This document shows positions 17,526 through 24,618 of a DNA stretch of 64,000 nt, piece after piece. The stretch spans positions 1 to 64,000 of the forward strand of contig CAVZTX010000013.1 of assembly GCA_963778375.1 (NCBI GenBank), written 5' to 3'. Below the pieces are notes generated by a model. That model had not been told where the DNA came from. It worked only from the letters and a program-made list of their open reading frames with translations, and made no database searches. The position numbers and the translations under genes are program-made. The stretch comes from CAVZTX01 sp963778375. GTDB lineage: Bacteria; Chloroflexota; Ktedonobacteria; Ktedonobacterales; Ktedonobacteraceae. Position 1 is the stretch's first letter; each line of letters begins with the position of its first letter.

Positions 17526-18308
17526 TTGAGTATTGCCCAACAATGTGAGTTGCTTGGTCTTGCACGGTCGAGCTATTATTATGAACCGGCGCCAGAAAGC
17601 GAGGAGACCCTGCACCTGATGAGATTACTGGATGAGCAATACACGCGAACGCCATTCTATGGAACTCGTAAGATGACAGCCTGGCTCAACACTCAGGGCT
17701 ATCCCGTGGAGAGGAAACGAGTGACGCGATTGCTCCGATTGATGGGATTAGAGGCGGTCTATCCCAAACCACGTCTCAGCATTCCAGGAGTGACACAGCA
17801 GCGATATCCGTACTTGTTACGAGGAATGAACATCGAGCGATGTAACCAAGTCTGGAGTTGTGACATCACTTACATCCGCCTCCAGAGGGGATTCATCTAC
17901 CTGATAGCGGTCATTGATTGGTTCAGTCGCTATGTCTTGTCCTGGGAACTCTCGATCACCATGGATACCAGCTTCTGCCTGGAAGCACTGGATCGGGCCT
18001 TGCGCGTGAGCACCCCTGAAATCTTTAACACGGATCAGGGAGTGCAGTTTACGAGCACCGAATTCATTCGTCGACTCAAGGCCGCAGATATCCGTATCAG
18101 TTGGGATGGCAGAGGACGAGCTCTGGACAATATTTTTGTGGAGAGGCTCTGGAGAAGTGTGAAATATGAGGAGGTATATATCAAGGACTATCAGACAGTT
18201 ACAGACGCAATGCGGAATTTACAAGCCTATTTTACCTTTTATAATCAAGATCGGTTGCACCAGGCGCTGGACTATCGGACACCAGCACAGGTGTATCTCA
18301 AAAGCTAG
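17526..18308 (+). CDS. IS3-family transposase OrfB (DDE integrase core)
   Basis: The retroviral-type integrase core is complete: first Asp in VWSCDITYI, second in FNTDQGVQFTS, Glu in DNIFVERLWRSVKYEE. The N-terminal part (QCELLGLARSSYYYEP) is the usual HTH_21-type lead-in. The first usable start in frame is TTG at 17526, but the frame is open back through 17460 and encodes the expected EVKRGFIEPEHPQ linker, so translation probably comes from an OrfA-OrfB fusion. The two ORFs are offset by +1 (equivalently -2), not the usual -1; one A lost from the A8 run, for example by transcriptional slippage, would join them. Confidence 0.9.
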   Translation: MSIAQQCELLGLARSSYYYEPAPESEETLHLMRLLDEQYTRTPFYGTRKMTAWLNTQGYPVERKRVTRLLRLMGLEAVYPKPRLSIPGVTQQRYPYLLRGMNIERCNQVWSCDITYIRLQRGFIYLIAVIDWFSRYVLSWELSITMDTSFCLEALDRALRVSTPEIFNTDQGVQFTSTEFIRRLKAADIRISWDGRGRALDNIFVERLWRSVKYEEVYIKDYQTVTDAMRNLQAYFTFYNQDRLHQALDYRTPAQVYLKS

Positions 18309-18534
18309 CTAGGCATTTCTTGAACGGTTGTGTTTTGTCTTATTTTTGCCCTGAAACTGTCTTGACTTTTGGTACCACCATAGTTTGCATCTAGTAAATA
18401 TAGTCCTGAGAAAAAGCGGGCTGCTCAAAGTAGGGGAGGGAGTGTAAAAGTTCCGAAAGGGTTTGCACGGATGAGCCTAGAGAAACGGCGGGCTGCTGCA
18501 ATCAAAGGAGGAAAGTCCTAAAGAGAATGGTAGG

Positions 18535-18654
18535 TTATCGGTGGCTTGCCTTTGGCCGTTTTACCCCAGGGGCGGCCAGAATAAGAACCACGACTCCAAA
18601 GAGCGTAACAAAAAGACCTGCTAGGATAAATACGGTAGGAAAGTCAAGTGTCAT
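18535..18654 (-). CDS. 39-aa single-span membrane protein
   Basis: A small ORF starting MTLDFPTVFILAGLF, with one hydrophobic helix (about residues 6-29) and a short basic tail ending RPKASHR. Its ATG overlaps the stop of the upstream 76-codon ORF as ATGA (18651-18654), the usual arrangement for translational coupling, which is the main evidence that it is real. Function unknown. Confidence 0.55.
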   Translation of the reverse strand: MTLDFPTVFILAGLFVTLFGVVVLILAAPGVKRPKASHR

Positions 18655-18881
18655 ATGGTTTTATCTTTTATTCTCGCAAGGATAAGACTCACTATCCAGC
18701 AGAAGAGCACATAGAATACACCTGATACTAACACTGCTGGACTTGTCTTGTCAATGCCCTCTACAAGCGGGGTGAGTACCACTACAACAAAAAACCCTTG
18801 ACCGGCATTATCAAAGATATTCGATAATCGGTCAAATTGTGAAGGGGTAAAGACTGGTTTCCGATGCAAACGAACCGTCAT
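18651..18881 (-). CDS. 76-aa two-span membrane protein
   Basis: Contains FTPSQFDRLSNIFDNAGQ, then two membrane helices (FFVVVVLTPLVEGI and VLVSGVFYVLFCWIVSLIL) and a basic end. The N-terminal segment followed by a two-helix hairpin is a pattern I associate with small conserved membrane proteins of unknown function. The start ATG at 18881 lacks a Shine-Dalgarno but has a well-formed promoter only 12 bases upstream, so translation is probably leaderless. It overlaps the 39-aa gene by 4 bases. Confidence 0.65.
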   Translation of the reverse strand: MTVRLHRKPVFTPSQFDRLSNIFDNAGQGFFVVVVLTPLVEGIDKTSPAVLVSGVFYVLFCWIVSLILARIKDKTI

Positions 18882-18893
18882 ACAAGCACAACC

Positions 18894-18921
18894 ATTATAC
18901 CAAATTGCTGGTTGCCTGCAA
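18894..18921 (-). promoter_or_regulatory. Promoter of the 76-aa membrane protein
   Basis: Read on the minus strand: TTGCAG (18921-18916), 16-base spacer, TATAAT (18899-18894), then 12 bases to the ATG at 18881. The -10 box overlaps the stop region of the upstream 55-codon ORF. Confidence 0.5.
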
Positions 18922-19062
18922 GCGGCGTCTTCTGTCCATCATGGCTTTGTAACTGTCTCGCTCAAGTTTGCGGGCTGCCTCGATCACTTTTTTTCGGGCT
19001 TCCTTACGGTGCTGGACATCGTGGGAGAGGGAAGGAGTGGAGCGGTACATGTAGTCACTCAT
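18895..19062 (-). CDS. Small charged protein, 55 aa
   Basis: The frame is open from 19233, but the upstream part lies in an inverted-repeat element, so the ATG at 19062 (MSDYMYRSTPSLSHDVQ) is preferred. The product is a highly charged helix (RKEARKKVIEAARKLERD) with coding-like third positions. It precedes the two small membrane proteins on the same strand with a 13-base gap. No Shine-Dalgarno is visible and the family is unknown, so this is a modest call. Confidence 0.4.
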   Translation of the reverse strand: MSDYMYRSTPSLSHDVQHRKEARKKVIEAARKLERDSYKAMMDRRRRLQATSNLV

Positions 19063-19140
19063 AACTGAGGCGAGTATACACCGAACGATGAAAAGCTCAA
19101 CCATGCCATGCTGGCACTCTGAGCGAGCAGAGGCACGTAC

Positions 19141-19325
19141 CTGGGGCGGAAAATGCAAAAATACTACCCCGAAGTGAAAAAATTTTTGTGATACACTCAA
19201 AAGAAAGACGCGAGCGGGTACTTCGGCTTTCATGCAGTATACCTTTCAGCTCGCTTTCGGCGATAGCTGAAAGTCACAAAAATTTTTGAACGGAGTGAGT
19301 GGAGATTTTTGCGTTTGGGGCGGGG
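19141..19325. repeat. Imperfect inverted-repeat (MITE-like) element with central hairpin
   Basis: Two arms of about 45 bases face each other. Both contain GCAAAAAT and share the 14-base core AAAAATTTTTGTGA (one near 19183-19196, the other as its reverse complement near 19273-19288). Between them CTTTCAGCT (19243-19251) and AGCTGAAAG (19265-19273) form a 9-bp stem. The region is non-coding apart from the spurious N-terminal extension of the 55-codon ORF. Confidence 0.5.
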
Positions 19326-19383
19326 CTATCAATCCGGCTGTGCCGTTCCGTATGAAAATATAGGGAATTGTAACTACATGCGG

Positions 19384-20349
19384 TTAGCGTAGATTCTCCA
19401 CCAACCTCCTCCCCACCCGCAACCACTCCTCATCCACATCATCCGGCACCGAACACCCATTCGCCAGAATCAACCGTCTCCCCTGCATCTGGCTAACCGC
19501 CGACATAATCTCATTCTCAAGCTCAGTCTCACTCCCATGCGTCAGCGGCCCCCGCTCCCACAACCCACCCATCAAACACTTATCCGTCATCGTCAACGCC
19601 TCACTCAACGCAGGACCCGTCACCCGATCACTCCAACTCATCACCGCAACCGGATAATCCACAAAATCCTCAAAATACAACTCATCCCCCTCCTGATCAG
19701 GATCAGCATGCACATGCACAACATTCAACCAACCACCCTTAGCCCCCTCCAACGCCTCAAGATCAAACGGCCTCACAATCCGAGCATACTCTTCCGGCGT
19801 AAAATCCCTATTTGTCGCACCCATACACGAAAAAAAGATCCCACTTACCCCAGCATCAACCGCAGCCGCCATCAAATCACGCAAATTAGCCGCCACCGTC
19901 GCCATCCCCTCCTTAAAAGCCTCAGGATTCTTCCGCGCCTGCTCAACCGCCACCTTCTTCCCCATAAAGCGACCAATCGTAGTAAAAGGACTGAACAGCG
20001 TCAGAATCAAAGGATAATCATCGCCCAACTGCGACCGCAACTTACGAATACACACCAACTGTTCCCGAAACATAGGCGTCGTCAAATCCAAACGTGGCAA
20101 AGCACGCACCTGCTCCGCATCCGTAACCGCCGAATCCGGCGCGGGATACTGTAAATCAGGCATAATCTTAACAATATCCAGATCAAACTTCTCGCGAAAG
20201 AACTCCATCGTCAACTCCGCCATCCGCTCCCCCGAACCCCCTGGTTTAAAATGGTGCCAGAAACAGAAAGGCACCCGGTCAACAGGCTCACCCGCCAGCG
20301 CGGCATGCACCCGCTCACTTGCCGTCATCGAACCAGGTTGTGTCGTCAT
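19384..20349 (-). CDS. Uroporphyrinogen decarboxylase (URO-D) family protein
   Basis: 321-aa TIM barrel with the family pattern: TASERVHAALAGEPVDRVPF at the N-terminus, LILTLFSPFTTIGRF, GVSGIFFSCMGAT and a C-terminal LILANGCSVPDDV. The catalytic-type His/Cys arrangement is closer to the corrinoid methyltransferase-like subgroup than to haem-pathway HemE, so substrate assignment as uroporphyrinogen is doubtful; a methyl or other one-carbon transfer role is possible. GAGGGGGA lies 9 bases before the ATG at 20349. A small ORF sits immediately upstream on the same strand. Codon use favours C at third positions as read from the minus strand neighbours. Confidence 0.8.
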   Translation of the reverse strand: MTTQPGSMTASERVHAALAGEPVDRVPFCFWHHFKPGGSGERMAELTMEFFREKFDLDIVKIMPDLQYPAPDSAVTDAEQVRALPRLDLTTPMFREQLVCIRKLRSQLGDDYPLILTLFSPFTTIGRFMGKKVAVEQARKNPEAFKEGMATVAANLRDLMAAAVDAGVSGIFFSCMGATNRDFTPEEYARIVRPFDLEALEGAKGGWLNVVHVHADPDQEGDELYFEDFVDYPVAVMSWSDRVTGPALSEALTMTDKCLMGGLWERGPLTHGSETELENEIMSAVSQMQGRRLILANGCSVPDDVDEEWLRVGRRLVENLR

Positions 20350-20415
20350 CGCTATTGTTCCCCCTCTACTTCTGCACTTCTCTGTACCGGAGCCAACCCC
20401 TGCGCATACCGCGTC

Positions 20416-20547
20416 TTATCCTGCTCCGACCGCTCCTCCGCCCTGCGCGGTAATCGTCTCCTCCATCCACCGTGCAATCAAAGTCCCAATCACCGCCCCA
20501 CCCGCCAGCGCGGCCAGCTTCATTAACGATGTAGCAAAATTGTTCAT
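20416..20547 (-). CDS. 43-aa membrane-associated small protein, possibly frameshifted
   Basis: Starts MNNFATSLMKLAALAGGAV and has one hydrophobic helix, then ARWMEETITAQG. About 35 codons in another frame continue with a plausible charged tail (AEERSEQDKTRYAQGLAPVQ) that stops just before the URO-D gene start. Either the 43-codon protein is complete or one indel near 20430-20440 split a ~70-codon gene. Ribosome-site support is weak (GGATCTGGAT). Confidence 0.4.
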   Translation of the reverse strand: MNNFATSLMKLAALAGGAVIGTLIARWMEETITAQGGGAVGAG

Positions 20548-20575
20548 ATCCAGATCCTTTCTGTGCTATACTCAC

Positions 20576-21117
20576 CCGCCTGCCTTAATTACCCAAATCA
20601 TAGCACCTAACTAGTGTGTCGGCAAATCGCTCAAATTATACCATCATGAGCAGCATGTAGCACACTACTTCGTCTTTCTTCCCCCACATCGCTCTTTTCC
20701 CCTCGCCCGCTCGCTATGTTGAGCTTGAGCCTGTCATACTTATATGAGGTATACTGGTAACATGCATAGAAATTCTATCTCCCACAACCCCCATAGAACC
20801 GCCCGGAAATTTCCAGCAACCTACACATTTGTCTTTTACTTAGCTCAGCAATTCCAAATTTATTGCGCACTTTGAAAGGTACCTGAAAGCTATTCTCAGC
20901 TTAGCTCAGCAGTTCCAAAAAAATAGATCACTTTGAAAGGAGTCAGAAAGAGATTGAGCGTCACGAACACGTGGCTCTTCCCATCATTAGCTGGCATTCA
21001 ACCTTCCATGAACACTATAACCTGGCCCTATCCCGCTCAATGGAAAAGCGTTCCACCGTTTTCCCTCAAGAGGTATACTTAAAAACAACAAAATTCCCTA
21101 GATGGAGGGTCTCCTTT
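20576..21117. other. Leader region of the adenine deaminase gene
   Basis: About 540 bases between divergent genes. 20576-20838 shows nothing I can name. 20839-20950 holds two 51-base direct repeats (listed separately), then about 170 bases to the adenine deaminase start. A minor in-frame upstream extension of the ade ORF from 20971 is not favoured. Confidence 0.5.
20839..20950 (+). repeat. Two 51-base direct repeats upstream of adenine deaminase
   Basis: Copy 1 is 20839-20889 and copy 2 is 20900-20950, period 61. Shared blocks: CTTAGCTCAGCA, TTCCAAA and CACTTTGAAAGG, then GAAAG at the end; differences are concentrated in the A/T-rich middle. A possible stem in copy 1 (GCAAT/ATTGC) is not kept in copy 2, which argues for DNA sites rather than a folded RNA. 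The position suggests operator sites for a regulator of the purine cluster (inference). Confidence 0.6.
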
Positions 21118-22845
21118 ATGGACGGACTTCAGCGCCGCATTCAGATCGCGCGTGGCGAAATACCCGCCGACCTCGTGCTGCGCAACGCAAAACTCGTCAA
21201 TGTATGTAGCGGCGAATGCTACCCAGCCGACATCGCCATCGCGGATGGTCGTGTCCTCGGCATAAGTAATCCTGGCAATAGCTATCAAGGCCACGAAGAG
21301 CGTGACCTCCAGGGCCGTTGGCTCGCCCCCGCACTCATCGACGGTCATATGCACATCGAAAGCACCATGCTCGTCCTCCCCGAATTTGCTCGCATCGTCA
21401 CACCACGAGGCGTAACCGTCGTCATGCTTGATCCTCATGAATTTGCCAATGTCATGGGCGTTGCGGGCATCCGTTTTGTCCTCGAATCCGGTCGCAACCT
21501 TCCGCTCACCTCCTACGTCATGCTCTCATCCTGTGTTCCGGCCTCATCCTACGAAAGCCCCTATCGCGTCCTCACAGCCGACGACCTCCTGCCCCTCTTA
21601 GAAGACCAACGCGTGCTCGGCCTCGCTGAAATGATGAATATGCCCGGCGTACTGCATGCAGATCAGCAAGTCCTGGCCAAAATTAGCGCAACCCTCGACC
21701 ATCACCTTGTCGTCGATGGTCATGCCCCCGGCCTCAACGATCGCGACCTATGCGCCTATGCCGCCGCCGGAGTAATGTCCGATCATGAATGCACCACCCT
21801 CGAAGAGGCCCGCCAGCGTATTCGCCTCGGCATGTGGCTCATGATTCGCGAAGGCTCAGCCGCCCGCAACCTCGATGCGTTGCTCCCACTTGTCAAAGAA
21901 CTGCACCCACCTCGCGTCTTCTTCGTCACCGACGACCGCGACCCGCAAGACCTGACTACACGCGGCCATATCGACTCAATGGTTCGTCACGCTATCGAAC
22001 TCGGACTCGACCCCATAGAAGCCATCCGCCTCGCCTCCTATAATACCGCCCAATATTTCCGCCTCTATGATCGTGGGGCCATCGCCCCGAGTTTTATCGC
22101 CGATATGGTCGTGCTCGATGATCTGAATACCTTTCAGGTCCAATCCGTCTACAAAGATGGCAAACTCGTCGCCCGCGATGGTCAATTGCTCGCCGATGTC
22201 CCCTCAATTGAATATCCAGGCATCACCGGCACCGTCCATATAGGAAACATTCGTGAGAGCGACCTGCGCATACCAGCAAAGTCTGGACCCATCGAAGTAA
22301 TAGGCATCCAGCCGGGTCAGATCACCACGAAGCACCTGCGCGAAGAAGCTTCCGTACGCAATGGCGAAATCGTTGCCGACCCTGCCCGTGACCTGCTCAA
22401 ACTTGTAGTCATCGAGCGTCACCATGCCAGCGGTCGTGTCGGTCTGGGAATAGTACACGGCTTCGGCCTGCGCAAAGGAGCGCTTGCCTCCAGCGTCGCC
22501 CACGATGCCCACAACCTTGTTATTGCGGGAGCAAGCGATAGCGACATCCTCGCCGCTGCCCACGCGCTTGAAGCAATGGGTGGAGGATTTGCCGTCGTCG
22601 TCGATGGAGAAGTGCGTGCCAGCGTACCACTACCGCTGGCTGGTCTTGTCTCACCGCTTCCCGCCGCCGAATTGGTACAACAACTCCGCGTGCTCGATGC
22701 TGCCGCCGCCGATCTGGGTTGCACCCTCGATCATCCCTGCATGACCCTCAGCTTCCTCTCGCTCTCCGTCATCCCATCCCTGAAGCTGACCGACCAGGGT
22801 CTGATCGACGTCGAAACATTCACCTTATTACCGTTACAAAGGTGA
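21118..22845 (+). CDS. ade: Adenine deaminase
   Basis: 575-aa member of the adenine deaminase branch of the amidohydrolases, hydrolysing adenine to hypoxanthine and ammonia. Metal-binding HxH in LIDGHMHIES (His77, His79), conserved TVVMLDPHEFANVMG, VDGHAPGL, SDHECTTLEEA, and the family-specific C-terminal domain (ASSVAHDAHNLVIAGASD). The frame opens at 20971, but the ATG at 21118 (MDGLQRRIQIARGE) follows GGAGGG by 8 bases and fits the family N-terminus. It heads a same-strand series of purine catabolism genes, feeding hypoxanthine to the molybdenum hydroxylase that follows. Confidence 0.93.
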   Translation: MDGLQRRIQIARGEIPADLVLRNAKLVNVCSGECYPADIAIADGRVLGISNPGNSYQGHEERDLQGRWLAPALIDGHMHIESTMLVLPEFARIVTPRGVTVVMLDPHEFANVMGVAGIRFVLESGRNLPLTSYVMLSSCVPASSYESPYRVLTADDLLPLLEDQRVLGLAEMMNMPGVLHADQQVLAKISATLDHHLVVDGHAPGLNDRDLCAYAAAGVMSDHECTTLEEARQRIRLGMWLMIREGSAARNLDALLPLVKELHPPRVFFVTDDRDPQDLTTRGHIDSMVRHAIELGLDPIEAIRLASYNTAQYFRLYDRGAIAPSFIADMVVLDDLNTFQVQSVYKDGKLVARDGQLLADVPSIEYPGITGTVHIGNIRESDLRIPAKSGPIEVIGIQPGQITTKHLREEASVRNGEIVADPARDLLKLVVIERHHASGRVGLGIVHGFGLRKGALASSVAHDAHNLVIAGASDSDILAAAHALEAMGGGFAVVVDGEVRASVPLPLAGLVSPLPAAELVQQLRVLDAAAADLGCTLDHPCMTLSFLSLSVIPSLKLTDQGLIDVETFTLLPLQR

Positions 22846-22850
22846 AAAGT

Positions 22851-22944
22851 TGTCATTCTGTAGGGACAGTGCCTTGTGCCTGTCCTGCCGAAGGAGAAAT
22901 TGTCATTCTGTAGGGACAGTGCCTTGTGCCTGTCCTGCCGAAGG
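22851..22944 (+). repeat. Two tandem copies of a GTAGGGAC palindrome
   Basis: A 44-base unit at 22851-22894 is repeated exactly at 22901-22944 (period 50). Each copy begins TGTCATTCTGTAGGGACAG and folds as GGACAG...CTGTCC with inner GGC/GCC pairs. The second copy ends 20 bases before the FAD-subunit start. It is a member of the GTAGGGGC family seen in most gaps of this cluster. Confidence 0.7.
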
Positions 22945-22964
22945 TCTCTACAAAGGTAAATACT

Positions 22965-23996
22965 ATGCTATTAAACCTTCTTGAATATCATTGGGCCGAA
23001 GATATCGACGACGCCCTCCTGCTGCTCGCCCGCCCGGACACTCAAACCGTGCCCCTGGCAGGTGGAACATATTTGCTCGGCCTATCCGATGACACCATCC
23101 AGGCCGTCGTCGATCTGCGCGATCTCAACCTCGCCTATATCTCCGAGGATGCAGATGGGAGTGGCACCATCCACATCGGTGCCATGACCACACTACAAAG
23201 GATAGTGGATGACCCGCTGCTCAAAGACTTTGCCGGAGGGCTGCTTTCTCGTGCCGCCCAGGCCTCATCATTTTCGCGACTCATCCGCAATAGCGCCACA
23301 CTTGGCGGAACCCTCGGTGCGGGAGTTGCCTCCCAGGCAGACCTGCTCACAGCTCTCGCCGTACTGAATGCCGAGGTCGTGTTGCGTTCCGCTTCAAAGA
23401 CCCAGCTCAATCTCAGTGGAGGAACCGCCGAACACCCAGGATTACCTCTTGCCGGCGTCACCTATAAAGGCAAGCAAGAACGACGCGTCGCCTACAATGG
23501 AAGCAATCCATTGACCTCCTTAAACACAGAGCGCCGTCCCAATGAACTCATCATTGAAGTAATCATTCCCCGCCCGGCCGGTAGTTGTGGCGCATCGTTT
23601 ATGCGCGTAGGGCGCACTCCCACCGACATCGCCCTCGTGAATGCCGCCGCCCTGGTAGAAATAGCTGACGGCATCTACAAACAGGTGCGACTGGCAATAG
23701 GCGGAGTCAACATGGAGCCGCTTCGCCTGCAAGCCGTTGAACAGCAACTTGAAGGTCAACCCATCGGGCCTGTCGATCGTCCAGGCGAGGCAAACAAGCA
23801 GAGCAAAACAATAGATACAAAACGTCTTTTGGCCGCACTGCAAACCGGTATGGCCAGCTTCCGACCTCCATCCGATTTTCGCGCCAGCAGCAACTATCGG
23901 CGCGTCGGTGGAGGCAATCTGGCATTCCGTGCGCTTGAAGAGGCCGCCAACATCGCAAATTTGCGCAGTATGGTTTCGTCGGAAGGGAGAGCATAA
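22965..23996 (+). CDS. Molybdenum hydroxylase FAD-binding subunit (XdhB/YgfM-like)
   Basis: 343-aa FAD-binding subunit of the xanthine dehydrogenase family. FAD motifs: VPLAGGTYLLG near the N-terminus and IRNSATLGGTLG at about 110-121, then the CO-dehydrogenase flavoprotein C-terminal domain (FMRVGRTPTDIALVNAAALV and ASSNYRRVGGG). The frame opens earlier within the repeat, but the ATG at 22965 follows AAAGG by 8 bases. It passes electrons from the 2Fe-2S subunit to NAD or another acceptor. It is followed after one base by the 2Fe-2S subunit gene, so they are co-translated. Confidence 0.9.
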   Translation: MLLNLLEYHWAEDIDDALLLLARPDTQTVPLAGGTYLLGLSDDTIQAVVDLRDLNLAYISEDADGSGTIHIGAMTTLQRIVDDPLLKDFAGGLLSRAAQASSFSRLIRNSATLGGTLGAGVASQADLLTALAVLNAEVVLRSASKTQLNLSGGTAEHPGLPLAGVTYKGKQERRVAYNGSNPLTSLNTERRPNELIIEVIIPRPAGSCGASFMRVGRTPTDIALVNAAALVEIADGIYKQVRLAIGGVNMEPLRLQAVEQQLEGQPIGPVDRPGEANKQSKTIDTKRLLAALQTGMASFRPPSDFRASSNYRRVGGGNLAFRALEEAANIANLRSMVSSEGRA

Positions 23997-23997
23997 C

Positions 23998-24618
23998 GTG
24001 GAACTTGAATTGCGTATCAATGGGGTAGTCAAAAGCCTGGATGTTGCCCCCAACAAATCGCTCATGTCTGTCCTGCGCCAGGAAGGATACTTTAGCGTCA
24101 AGCATGGTTGCGAAACCGGTGAATGTGGTGCCTGCACCGTCCTCGTTGATGGTGTGCCGCGCCCCAGTTGTGTCACCCTTGCGGCGCAGGCCGGTGGCTG
24201 CACCCTCACAACCGTCGAAAGCCTTGGCAGCGCCCGCAAACTGCATCCCTTGCAAGAGGCATTTATTGACACGGGTGCCATCCAATGTGGCTTCTGCACA
24301 CCTGGCATGGTCCTTGCTGCCTATGCCCTGCTCAAAAATAATCCTCGCCCAACCGAAGACGAGGTGCGCGATGCCATCTCCGGCAACCTCTGCCGCTGTA
24401 CTGGCTACGTTAAGCCTGTCCAGGCCGTCCTGCGTGCCGCCGCGATTATGCGCGGCGAAACCGTAGAGCCGATCAGTCGTCCCGGCTCAACCGAAAACTT
24501 TCAACCCTGGGCACCCGGTCGCTCCCCTCTAGAGCATGCCGAACATGGCGCGGCCAACCCCGAAGACGAATCTGGTCAATCCGGCTCAAGCAGAGCCAAA
24601 AGATGCTCCTACCTCTGA
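23998..24618 (+). CDS. Molybdenum hydroxylase 2Fe-2S subunit
   Basis: 206-aa iron-sulfur subunit of a xanthine dehydrogenase-type enzyme. Plant-ferredoxin-type cluster Cys38, 43, 46 and 58 (HGCETGECGACTVLVDG); second all-alpha cluster Cys97, 100, 132 and 134 (QCGFCTPGM and GNLCRCTGY). The start is GTG at 23998 with GGGAGA 8 bases before; an upstream ATG would run through the FAD subunit gene and is not favoured. The C-terminal ~28 residues form an unusual Pro/Ser-rich tail that overlaps the Mo-subunit gene by 83 bases in another frame. Confidence 0.92.
   Translation: MELELRINGVVKSLDVAPNKSLMSVLRQEGYFSVKHGCETGECGACTVLVDGVPRPSCVTLAAQAGGCTLTTVESLGSARKLHPLQEAFIDTGAIQCGFCTPGMVLAAYALLKNNPRPTEDEVRDAISGNLCRCTGYVKPVQAVLRAAAIMRGETVEPISRPGSTENFQPWAPGRSPLEHAEHGAANPEDESGQSGSSRAKRCSYL

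Larger units (their letters stand above)
17120..18382 (+). mobile_element. IS3-family insertion sequence, complete, about 1.26 kb
   Basis: Two ORFs (HTH OrfA and DDE OrfB) are flanked by imperfect terminal inverted repeats: left TATGATGGTACCA (from 17120), right end read inward TATGGTGGTACCA (from 18382), 12 of 13 identical, with a further shared GACAG. The flanks show a target duplication GTT (17117-17119 and 18383-18385); the T at 17120 may instead belong to a 4-base GTTT duplication. The boundary is confirmed because excision rebuilds the KGG ORF exactly. Confidence 0.85.
17076..18521 (+). pseudogene. KGG-motif (con-10-like) stress protein gene split by IS3-family insertion
   Basis: The first part, from ATG 17076 to about 17119, encodes MAKGAGEHKRSNQG. 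After the insertion sequence the same frame resumes at 18384-18386 and runs to TAA at 18519-18521, encoding KYSPEKKRAAQSRGGS and then GFARMSLEKRRAAAIKGGKS. Removing the IS and one copy of the GTT(T) target duplication restores one 59-codon ORF with two copies of the GF-x-x-M-x-x-EKRR-x-A-x-KGG repeat, the hallmark of con-10/GsiB-like general-stress proteins. The insertion falls inside the first repeat, so the gene is inactive. The IS supplies in-frame codons and a stop to the truncated 5' part. Confidence 0.85.

Noticed and set aside
19537..20154. 205-codon + strand ORF opposite the URO-D gene
   Set aside because: The translation is His/Arg/Thr/Ile-rich low complexity arising from the C-rich wobble positions of the real gene.
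20839..20950. Purine riboswitch upstream of ade
   Set aside because: No three-way-junction pattern or conserved purine-aptamer core, and the one possible stem is not kept between the two copies.
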